Positions 29,261 through 37,100 of a stretch of DNA of 39,098 nucleotides are shown here, one piece after another. Where the stretch lies: positions 1 through 39,098 of the forward strand of contig JAHJGZ010000003.1 of NCBI GenBank assembly GCA_018823795.1, read 5' to 3'. The number at the start of each line of letters is the position of its first letter. Position 1 is the stretch's first letter. The DNA is from Candidatus Omnitrophota bacterium. GTDB taxonomy: Bacteria; Omnitrophota; Omnitrophia; JAHJGZ01. The notes beneath the pieces are model-generated. The model made no database searches. It had not been told where the DNA came from and was given only the letters and a program-made list of their open reading frames with translations. The position numbers and the translations under genes were made by a program.

Positions 29261-29266
29261 ACGGCC

Positions 29267-29584
29267 ATGAAATTATTTCAAATTCTTAATAGTAAATATG
29301 GTATGTTCGGTACGTTCTGTGCTGTAGTATGTCTTGCCGGCTGTACTGCTTCACAACCGCTTATGCCACAACCATCTTCGCGGTTTCAAACTCCAATACA
29401 GCCACGGCCTATAACAAAATCGATAGGGTTTTATCACACGGTGCAAAAAGGGGAAACACTCTCATCAATAGCACGCAAGTATAAGAGTACTGTTGGGATA
29501 CTAGCAGAAAAGAATCGCCTACCAGATACAGAGCACTTAGACATAGGGCAAATGCTCTACATCCCTCACAATAATGGACAATAG
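29267..29584 (+). CDS. LysM-domain lipoprotein
   Basis: 105 residues from the ATG at 29267; a GTG at 29234 would add 11 residues ahead of the signal peptide and lies inside the promoter, so it is rejected. The N-terminus is a lipoprotein signal ending in the lipobox LAGC, so the mature protein should be acylated on cysteine and anchored in a membrane. After a proline-rich linker (about 20 residues) comes one LysM domain, YHTVQKGETLSSIARKY to GQMLYIP, which binds peptidoglycan glycan chains. It would tether envelope layers or mark the wall. It follows the giant gene by 40 bases but has its own promoter. No enzymatic domain is present. Confidence 0.88.
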   Translation: MKLFQILNSKYGMFGTFCAVVCLAGCTASQPLMPQPSSRFQTPIQPRPITKSIGFYHTVQKGETLSSIARKYKSTVGILAEKNRLPDTEHLDIGQMLYIPHNNGQ

Positions 29585-29669
29585 AACATTTCCAATGCTG
29601 ATACGTTGCAGATTATAGGCGGGCGGACTTTATATTATACCTATCTATTCATATCATACACAGTATTTA

Positions 29670-29808
29670 CCCCGTTAGAAATAGAAAATGCGAGTAATGT
29701 AGGACATTGCATTTTCATAACATACTATTAGCAATATGATTTCTTACCTCTTTTAAATTGTAAAAATCGTATATCATTAAGTATCACTATATATAATTTC
29801 TAACGGGG
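29670..29808. mobile_element. 139-bp MITE-like element with perfect 13-bp terminal inverted repeats
   Basis: CCCCGTTAGAAAT (29670-29682) and its exact complement (29796-29808) bound an AT-rich, non-coding interior. Inside the left half is a hairpin of GAAAATGC/GCATTTTC (29684-29691/29709-29716) plus AATGT/ACATT. No clear target duplication flanks it. It may be a non-autonomous element or a folded repeat. Confidence 0.5.
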
Positions 29809-29878
29809 ACACACACACTAGGTATAGTAGTTGTAACAAAAAAATACCATTACTTTTTATCGTCTTTTTTAATCATTA

Positions 29879-29945
29879 AAGCCATTTCGTAAAGATTTTA
29901 TTAGTGTCTTTTCATGATTTTTATTTTATTTTTTACGAATGGCTT
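29879..29945. repeat. Imperfect inverted repeat AAGCCATT(T)CGTAAA
   Basis: AAGCCATTTCGTAAA (29879-29893) pairs with TTTACGAATGGCTT (29932-29945) across a 38-base T-rich loop, with one bulged base. Role unknown; AAAGCCATTC recurs at 30178-30187, just before the ATPase gene. Confidence 0.55.
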
Positions 29946-30049
29946 CATTTTCTTATTGAAAAAATATGGCAGAAAAATGACACTTGTGGTTCTTAAAAAT
30001 ATTATTCAGTAGATGAAAAATATTTTCTTATAAAAAACGTACATTCTGA

Positions 30050-30078
30050 TTGTGTTTTAAATTGCTAGATGTTACAAT
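30050..30078 (+). promoter_or_regulatory. Candidate promoter of the ATPase-HIT-dGTPase operon
   Basis: TTGTGT (30050-30055), a 17-base spacer and TACAAT (30073-30078, 5 of 6). Same -35 and spacing as the LysM promoter. Predicted start near 30085, leaving a leader of about 110 bases. Confidence 0.5.
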
Positions 30079-30194
30079 CATCACCCTTTCAAAAGAGGGA
30101 AAAGTCGAGATAGAATATATTCACTGCATTTCCTAGTAAAATAAAAAAATATTTCAGCTTTAAGCAGCTTAACTAATAAAGCCATTCAAATATT

Positions 30195-31820
30195 ATGATT
30201 AGTTCACCCCCCGCGAGAGACTGTTATATCGACCGCGTAGACATTACCTCGACACTGCATAAAAGAATTGATGCCTTCAAAAGAGGATATCGACAAAATG
30301 TCGGTCTTGTCGGTAGACGCTACATGGGAAAGTCGTCTATCCTCAAGAATCTGCTCATTCACTATTCCTGCCCTGAAATTATTCCTGTGTATATTGCACT
30401 TCAACCCGAGCCATTTGATTATTTTGCAAAAAAATTAATGGGGACCATTCTTCAGGCATATCTTAAATCAAGTAATATGGTTGTACCATCAAGTTTTGAC
30501 GCTCTGGTAAAGAAGGTGCGAAAATACCTGCCGCGGACTATTCAACGTATGCGCTCAGTAAAACAACATATGGTTCGAAACAATATGACAAAAGCGTATG
30601 AAGAACTGTTTTCCCTCACGGAACTGCTCCATGAAGAAAGCGGGAAAAAAGTATTGCTCATTTTAGATGAATTTGATCGGCTTGAAGAATTTGGCATTGG
30701 CGATCCCTTTTTATCTTTTAGCCATGAAATCATGGTGCAGAAAGACACCATGTATATTGTAGCCAGTTCACGTGAAGAGCGAGCAGAAAAGATCTTTCGT
30801 GAAAAGCTCTCACTCCTTTTTGGTAATTTCGAATCAATTGCGGTTCTTCCTTTTAATTTCGACGAAAGTTCACAATTTATTAGACATTGTTTAGCATCAG
30901 CTACGATTGCACCAGAATATATTAAATTGCTCATCCGGGTTACTGATGGACATCCGTTTTACCTGAGCGTTATTGTTAAAGAATTACAACGATGTGCTGT
31001 GAGTAGAAATAATGTCGTTACTGATGAAGTGATAATCGATGTTCTTACGCAACTTTTATTTCAACCGGAAGGACAACTCCAGCAACATATTTTACTGGAA
31101 CTTAGTTCGCTTCATAAAGGATGTCAGTTTTACGTATATCTCAATATACTCCTTGCTATTGCGACGGGGCGGAAGAAGATTCGAACTATTGCACGTTTTG
31201 TCGAGAAAAGTAAGGAAGAGACAAAAAAAGGACTGCAACGTTTAGTTGATGGGCAATTGATAAAGAGATCGGGTTCTTTATATTGTGTAAAAGATGCTTT
31301 CCTACGATTTTGGCTGAAATATGTTTTTTATCGTCAATTTGTTTCATTAGGCATCTGCCGGGGCGAGCATGAAGAAGCATTTCGACGCGATATGTTTGAT
31401 CTTATAGATTCTTCGTGCCATGAAGAACATAAGGAGCTTTCTAAACGCATTGAAGAACTTTTGCGTACGTTCTGCAATGATGTCATTGAAGTTAACAAGA
31501 AACGAATAAAATGTCCCAGCTTCAGTGAAGTCTATCTGCGTCCTACCAATGGACGCATTTATCCGGTGTATGCAAAGGCACCCAATACGCGATGGTTATG
31601 TCAGGTGGCTGATAAATCGGTCGACGAAGAGGATGTGCAGACTCTTGTTGCGGAGAGTAAAAAGATGAGAAAGAAAATTAATAGGCGTATATTAATTACG
31701 CCTCATGGGATTAATTTAAATGCAAAATTGATGGCAAAACAGGCGAAGATTATGATTTGGAATCTGCGCAATTTGAATTTTGTATTTGATCTTTATGATA
31801 AACCGAAGGTGATTATTTAG
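30195..31820 (+). CDS. P-loop ATPase of the archaeal-ATPase-like group
   Basis: 541 residues. Walker A is GRRYMGKSS (Gly40-Ser48), Walker B VLLILDEFDRL (Asp158-Asp161), and an IVASSREE segment follows as a sensor. A winged-helix-like part (about 300-360: TKKGLQRLVDGQLIKR) and a C-terminal alpha/beta part of about 100 residues complete it, the layout of the archaeal ATPase/AAA_14-type proteins (STAND relatives). Such proteins have poorly known roles, often in defence or DNA transactions. The C-terminal part may be a degenerate PD-(D/E)XK fold, but I see no clear catalytic set. No Shine-Dalgarno precedes the ATG, and the upstream DNA is extremely AT-rich. The HIT gene begins 9 bases after its stop. 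Confidence 0.75.
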   Translation: MISSPPARDCYIDRVDITSTLHKRIDAFKRGYRQNVGLVGRRYMGKSSILKNLLIHYSCPEIIPVYIALQPEPFDYFAKKLMGTILQAYLKSSNMVVPSSFDALVKKVRKYLPRTIQRMRSVKQHMVRNNMTKAYEELFSLTELLHEESGKKVLLILDEFDRLEEFGIGDPFLSFSHEIMVQKDTMYIVASSREERAEKIFREKLSLLFGNFESIAVLPFNFDESSQFIRHCLASATIAPEYIKLLIRVTDGHPFYLSVIVKELQRCAVSRNNVVTDEVIIDVLTQLLFQPEGQLQQHILLELSSLHKGCQFYVYLNILLAIATGRKKIRTIARFVEKSKEETKKGLQRLVDGQLIKRSGSLYCVKDAFLRFWLKYVFYRQFVSLGICRGEHEEAFRRDMFDLIDSSCHEEHKELSKRIEELLRTFCNDVIEVNKKRIKCPSFSEVYLRPTNGRIYPVYAKAPNTRWLCQVADKSVDEEDVQTLVAESKKMRKKINRRILITPHGINLNAKLMAKQAKIMIWNLRNLNFVFDLYDKPKVII

Positions 31821-31829
31821 GAGGACAAT

Positions 31830-32312
31830 GTGGATCGGCTCTGGGCACCATGGCGACTGCCGTATATGAAAAAAGCGAGCAAGAATAAAGAAAAAGGGTG
31901 TCTTTTTTGCAGAAAATATAAATCAAAAAAAGATAGTACAAATTATGTCATCGAACGACGAAAACATTCATTTGCATTGCTTAATATATATCCGTACAAC
32001 AACGGGCATTGTATGGTCGTGCCGAAGCGGCACGTAAAAGACCTTGATCAGTTGCAAGACTGTGAACTACTTGAGATGATGCAGCTTGTTGTTGCTATGA
32101 AAAAGCGTCTTAAGAAAAAACTGAATCCCCATGGGTTTAATATCGGCATTAACTGCGGCCTCGTTGCCGGTGCGGGGATAGAAAATCATATTCATCTACA
32201 TATTGTTCCGCGATGGAATGGGGATACAAACTGTATGCCCGTGTTTGCCGATCTTAAAGTTATTCCGCAATCGCTGGACGCACTATACAAGGTGTTGACG
32301 AAAAACAGATGA
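31830..32312 (+). CDS. HIT-family protein, Ap4A phosphorylase/hydrolase-like
   Basis: 160 residues from a GTG start. The start is fixed by the family-typical opening MDRLWAPWR and by an AGGAGG Shine-Dalgarno overlapping the upstream stop; an ATG two bases earlier is out of frame. A CLFC pair near residue 28 suggests a zinc site, NIYPYNNGHCMVVPKRH is the conserved core, and the histidine triad is HIHLHIV (His120, His122, His124). Members cleave or phosphorolyse dinucleoside polyphosphates or nucleoside phosphoramidates through a histidine-nucleotide intermediate. The gene overlaps the dGTPase gene by an ATGA, so the two are translationally coupled, suggesting joint nucleotide housekeeping. Confidence 0.92.
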   Translation: MDRLWAPWRLPYMKKASKNKEKGCLFCRKYKSKKDSTNYVIERRKHSFALLNIYPYNNGHCMVVPKRHVKDLDQLQDCELLEMMQLVVAMKKRLKKKLNPHGFNIGINCGLVAGAGIENHIHLHIVPRWNGDTNCMPVFADLKVIPQSLDALYKVLTKNR

Positions 32313-33436
32313 TTACGAGAGAAGAAATCGAAGATCGCGAAATTACGTTCCTCGCCCCCTATGCAGTAAAATCAAAATTTACCAAAGGAAGAGCCCATTC
32401 TGAAGATGAACATCCCTACCGCTCAGTTTTTCAGCGTGATAAAGATCGTATTCTTTTTTCTGCGAGTTTCCGGCGCCTCCAATATAAGGCGCAAGTTTTT
32501 TCTAATTTTGAAGGGGATTATTACCGCACCCGCCTTACCCATACCTTAGAAGTATCACATATTGCACGTTCGATTGCGCGCAGTCTTCGCCTGAATGAAG
32601 ATTTAAGCGAAGCGATAGCGCTTGCACATGATTTAGGGCATGGCCCCTTTGGCCATATTGGCGAGAAGATTATTAATGAATGTATGGAAGCGCATGGTGG
32701 GTTTGAACATAATCGCCAAAGTTTACGTGTTGTAGAAAAACTTGAGGATATTTATAGTCCGGGGAAAGGACTTAATCTTACTGCGGAAACGAAGCAGGGG
32801 TTGCAAAAACATACCTATCGCGATAGTGATAGCAAAGTTCCCATTAGCCATGCCACGTTAGAAGCACAGCTTGTCGATATCGCGGATGAGATTGCCTACG
32901 ATAGCCATGACATTGATGATGGGGTTCGAGCGGGACTGTTTCATGAAGAGGATTTACACTCCCTTACGGTTTGGAAAGAAATAGTGGGAAGAATAGAGGA
33001 TAAGTCTTATTTAGTTAATTCTTATCAACGGATGCGTCTCTTTACCCGTTTTTTGATTAATGACCAGGTAACCGACCTGCTTGATGAAAGTGAACGCCGC
33101 CTGAAGCGGTCTGCTATTCGTGTTCTCAGTGACATAACCACCGGTAAGGAACCGATTATATCTTTCAGCCAATCAATGATAGATAAAAAAAAGGAATTAA
33201 AAGCATTTTTGTATAAAAACTTTTACCGTAATACACAGGTGATGAATATTGTAGATCTAGCCGAATCCTGTATAAAAAAACTATTCAAATATTATTGTAA
33301 AACCCCCGAGACAATGCCAGTGTATTTTTATCAGAAGGTCAAAGAAAGTAAAGATTTGCATCGTATTGTGTGTGATTACATTGCTGGCATGACCGACCGC
33401 TATGCGTATGAGAAGCACAAAAATCTTCCTATTTAA
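32309..33436 (+). CDS. dgt: dGTP triphosphohydrolase-like HD protein
   Basis: 375 residues, the length of the shorter dGTPase-like proteins. FRRLQYKAQVF and RTRLTHTLEV (His78) precede the HD motif in ALAHDLGHGPFGH (His107, Asp108, His111, His116); later come HATLEAQLVDIADEIAYDSHDIDDG and the C-terminal helical half. This group removes triphosphate from dGTP or other dNTPs, controlling dNTP pools. The start overlaps the HIT stop (ATGA), a sign of coupling. No clear terminator follows; 281 non-coding bases come next. Confidence 0.93.
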   Translation: MITREEIEDREITFLAPYAVKSKFTKGRAHSEDEHPYRSVFQRDKDRILFSASFRRLQYKAQVFSNFEGDYYRTRLTHTLEVSHIARSIARSLRLNEDLSEAIALAHDLGHGPFGHIGEKIINECMEAHGGFEHNRQSLRVVEKLEDIYSPGKGLNLTAETKQGLQKHTYRDSDSKVPISHATLEAQLVDIADEIAYDSHDIDDGVRAGLFHEEDLHSLTVWKEIVGRIEDKSYLVNSYQRMRLFTRFLINDQVTDLLDESERRLKRSAIRVLSDITTGKEPIISFSQSMIDKKKELKAFLYKNFYRNTQVMNIVDLAESCIKKLFKYYCKTPETMPVYFYQKVKESKDLHRIVCDYIAGMTDRYAYEKHKNLPI

Positions 33437-33557
33437 GCCGCAGAAGTTAAAAAAAGTATAAATTTCTCTTTCTAACCTATTCATATTAAAAGACTTACAA
33501 TTGCTATTCCCACCCATATTGACATTTATTTCTACTGATGCTAGTCTTTATATAGTG

Positions 33558-33582
33558 TCACGTAACATGGGTTGCTACGTGA
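33558..33582. repeat. Hairpin TCACGTA-N11-TACGTGA
   Basis: Perfect 7-bp arms (33558-33564 and 33576-33582). No T-tract follows. Could be an operator or a small RNA fold. Confidence 0.45.
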
Positions 33583-33610
33583 GTTAACAGTTGTAATTAA
33601 AACAATTTAT

Positions 33611-33659
33611 AGCCGGGTAAGTCATCCTGTTTGATGAAAGCAGAATGGTTTACCCGGCT
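33611..33659. repeat. Long hairpin AGCCGGGTAA...TTACCCGGCT
   Basis: Outer arms of 10 bp (33611-33620 and 33650-33659) and inner CATCCTG/CAGAATG (33623-33629/33641-33647, one mismatch). A short TTGTCATTT follows, too weak for a standard terminator. It may end the dGTPase transcript or be part of a leader; it matches no riboswitch that I recognise. Confidence 0.5.
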
Positions 33660-33680
33660 TGTCATTTATAGAAGCTGATT

Positions 33681-33708
33681 ACCGCGGATTTAAACGCGGA
33701 TTAACGCA
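33681..33708. repeat. Left inverted repeat flanking the GxxExxY gene
   Basis: ACCGCGGATT with a following ACGCGGATTAACGCAG, a partly direct repeat of CGCGGATT units. Its complement is close to the sequence at 34146-34171 on the far side of the gene. Confidence 0.65.
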
Positions 33709-33717
33709 GGAGAAAGT

Positions 33718-34110
33718 ATGAGCAGATTGTTGTATGAAAAAGAATCGTATCAAATACGAGGTGCTTGTTTCAATGTATGGAATTCATTCGGAAGTGCTTT
33801 TAAGGAAACGGTCGTTGAAAAAGCATTAGCGAAAGAATTTAAAGAAAGAGGCTTAAAGTTCGACCGACAGAAACGGTTAGGTATATTTTATAAAGATGAA
33901 AAGGTGGGCGTATACGTTCCCGATTTTATAGTAGAAGATAAGATTATCGTTGAGATAAAGGTTAAACCATTACTCTTACAAGAAGATAAGCGTCAGTTTT
34001 GGTATTACCTGCGCGGTTCTCAGTATCGATTAGGCTTTTTAGTCAATTTTGGAAGTAAAAAGATTGAAATTATGAGAAGGATTTATGACAAAGCACGGAG
34101 TAGAAAATAG
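33718..34110 (+). CDS. GxxExxY protein (PD-(D/E)XK-superfamily-like)
   Basis: 130 residues. SFGSAFKETVVEKALAKEF fits the GxxExxY opening with spacing changes; then comes GVYVPDFIVEDKIIVEIKV, the Asp and Glu-x-Lys of a nuclease-like core, and GFLVNFGSKKIEIMRRIYD, the usual ending. The family is small, of unknown function, and related in fold to PD-(D/E)XK nucleases. A Shine-Dalgarno (aggaga, 33708-33713) fits the ATG. It is flanked by inverted CCGCGGAT-type repeats, and the next gene starts 26 bases before its stop in another frame. The usual GxxE is GxxxE here. Confidence 0.85.
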   Translation: MSRLLYEKESYQIRGACFNVWNSFGSAFKETVVEKALAKEFKERGLKFDRQKRLGIFYKDEKVGVYVPDFIVEDKIIVEIKVKPLLLQEDKRQFWYYLRGSQYRLGFLVNFGSKKIEIMRRIYDKARSRK

Positions 34111-37100
34111 GAAGATTGAGAAGAAGGGCGATCATCAGCAGTCATCTGCGTATAGATCCGCGTCTATCCGCTTCTATTGTCTCAAAGTAATTGCCCTCAT
34201 CGTTTGCATCATCTTTAGCGTAACCACTGTCTGCTTATCTGCTCCTAACGTATACACGATTAACATTCCAGAAGAAAAAGGGAAAGTAATCCAGCGGTAT
34301 AAAGGGGATAGTAAAAAGGTAGTCGTTCATATTCAAGATGCGCATCAAAATTCTGAAGCACAGTTTAATTTAGCAAAGATAATTTGTCATTTGATTCCAC
34401 AGATTAACAATATAGATTACACAGATGGACAAGAGAAATCAGTGAAATTTGTCGGTCAAAACTTTCTGGATGAAAGTGCGAAGCAAAATCTGCGTAATCA
34501 AACGGCAGGGATGCCGTTTATTGGGATTGAAGGAGCTATCGGCGAATACGACCTTAAAGAATTGCGGGATTATCCGGTGCAGGATGCAAAAGAAATTGTT
34601 GGACGCGAGTTTGTAAAAGAAGGAAAATTTATCGGTGCTGAGCTCGCATCTATTATTGCTGAAGAGGATTTTACCCTGTACGGCCTTGAAGATAAGGAGT
34701 TGTTCCTGAAAGATTTCAAAGCGTTTTATCAAGTCAGCCTAAAACAATCAGAACTCGAACATCAAATTGAGATATTAGAAGGGCAGCTGGCACTCCTCAA
34801 AGACAAACTATACAATCACGAACTCAAGGCTTTTGACAAGAATGCTTCTCAGTATGAAACGAATCAAGCATTTCTTTTAGAATATTTAGGCACCTTATAT
34901 GAAAACATCGATGACCTCGGGATTGATCTTTTAGATTACATCTATCTTTTACAGTTCAAGGAAGCGTTTTTAATGGAGCAGACCATTGATTTTGAATCAC
35001 TGGGAAAAGAGATTGAACAGCTCGCTGCAATCTTAATCAAAACGGAAGGAAATGATTCAAACGAACAGATTCTCTTATACTATCAAGATTATAAGGACAA
35101 CAAAATTACACAACGGGAAATTGTAATTGTTCTCAGTGGAATGGCAGCGAAGCAAGGCACACCGTTGCAGGATTATTACAATATTCAACGAGCATTACAG
35201 TACTGGCATAAATATGCCATGGTTGATATGGCAAAGATGTTGAATGAAGTACTTGATGTTAATAATGAAATGCGACATTTGTTAGCAAATAATAATGAAG
35301 AGAAGACGCTCATTGATCTTTGGCGTCGGATGACATACTTGAAGCAGCTACTCGCCTTAAAGGCAGTGAAGGAAGATGTAGAACGATTTCGGAAGGAGAA
35401 AGAAAAGTATTCGCTTGATCACATTAAAAAGCAGATGAGTAATCTTGCCTCTCAAGTCGGTGTCGTGTTTCCTCAAGCTAAGCTAGAAAATTCCACTATT
35501 CAGTTCGATGAGATACTTAATTTGGTCGATGAATTTTACCGTTTAGCTGACGCTCGCGACAGCGCTATGCTTAATAACCTTATGAGTGAGATGGATAAGA
35601 GAGGACAGGACGTCGGTGTCCTTGTAGCAGGTGGTTATCACTCAGCAGGTCTTACCCTGATGATGAAAGAGAAAAATATTTCATACCTGACCATTACCCC
35701 TCAAATTAATAATATGGTAGCAGACGTTGCGTATATGGACCGTATGATGGGGAATATTGCCCCTTTTGATCCCATGATGACCAGCCATTTCCAGATGAGC
35801 AGAATTAACGCTGCTATTCAAGCATTAGTAAAAATAGGTATTGTTAATGAAAATACCATGGCTGAAATCATGAAGGAATTTCTTACCGAATTTCAAGGAC
35901 AAACGTTATTAAATCTTGATGGTACCGTGCGGTCACGAGCGGCCATCGATGTGTTAATACAGGAAATTAAGCGCAAAGGCCATGAACGGTACGCAACAGC
36001 ACTGACACAGATAGCCGACGAGATATTTACCGAAAACGTGGAAGATAATTTAATCCAGAATTTAATCAAAACAGAAGGCGGGGCTGAAGAGTTAGGAACA
36101 AAATTTAGACAGCTCCTTGGTGAGAAAGTTCAAGATGAAGAACAACTTCAAGAATATTTCGATGCAATGGAAAATATATTTGTTTCATTCTTTGAAGAAA
36201 AAGTTCGATTACGAAGTGCTGATAAGAAAACCGGTAAGGTGATAAGACTGGTTTCAAATCAGACGAGAGAGTTAGAAGAAGCTGTTTTTACACAAAAACG
36301 ATGCCAGTCATGGGAAAAGGATGCAGTACGGTATCTTCGGAAGGAAGGTGACGCATGGGTTTGTTTTTTTGATATCAAGAAACTCGGCGATAGAAACAAA
36401 GTATATGGTCATGACATTGTGGATATTATTGGTATTGATGTAGTTAATGAAGCGGTCAAAAAAGTAGCACAAGGGATGAATATCGAAGGTTTATCAATTG
36501 ATAAAGGGGTAAAAGGATTAGCCCTTCATATCAGCGGGGATGAGATCGTTGCTCTACTACCACCACGTTTAACATCACAAGAAGTCACACATGTTTTACA
36601 TAGTGTTCAAAATCAGATAGAAGAAATCATAAAAGAAAAGTATAGGTTTGTACGGCTTAAAAATGTAAATGAAACGAATAAAAACGAGGTGTTGAAGGTA
36701 TTAGAGAGCAAAAATATAGGATTTAAAAAAGGTGTGATGCTCCCGGTGACCACTCAAACAAGAAGTGGCAAAGAAGAATATGAAGAAGAATTATTTATAC
36801 TGTTCACAAGACAACAGAAGGGAAGTGTGCTCAATGAGATACAAGACATTCTCAGTGTCATTACAGAAAATGTTGACACTATTGAAACAGTGGAGGGTAT
36901 CGCTGGATTTAACATCACAATACCATGGGCTCCGGTCGGTGCTGTTAAGGTCAGCGATGTTATACCAAAAGATATGGCATTGAGTAAGACAAGCATAAAT
37001 GAATCTGAGATTATTTCAACACAGGTTGATTTCTTAAGAAAAGCGGTGGCTGAAGCAGAATTTACACAGAGCATTACAAAAGAAAATGATTCCTTAGTTC

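Larger units (their letters stand above)
29585..30049. other. AT-rich intergenic region with inverted repeats, no gene
   Basis: No credible coding frame or RNA gene is seen between the LysM gene and the operon promoter at 30050. It holds the 139-bp element and the long stem listed separately; the rest is A/T runs. Confidence 0.6.

Noticed and set aside
29234-29266. GTG at 29234 as start of the LysM lipoprotein
   Set aside because: It falls within the -35 box and would put 11 residues before the lipoprotein signal; ATG 29267 fits the signal and promoter.
31828-31830. ATG at 31828 as start of the HIT protein
   Set aside because: It is out of frame with the HIT sequence; the GTG at 31830 gives the family-typical N-terminus.
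33437-33717. A second GEMM riboswitch ahead of the second giant gene
   Set aside because: No GGGCAAAC, GAAA-capped stem or GACGCAAA core is present; only unrelated hairpins.
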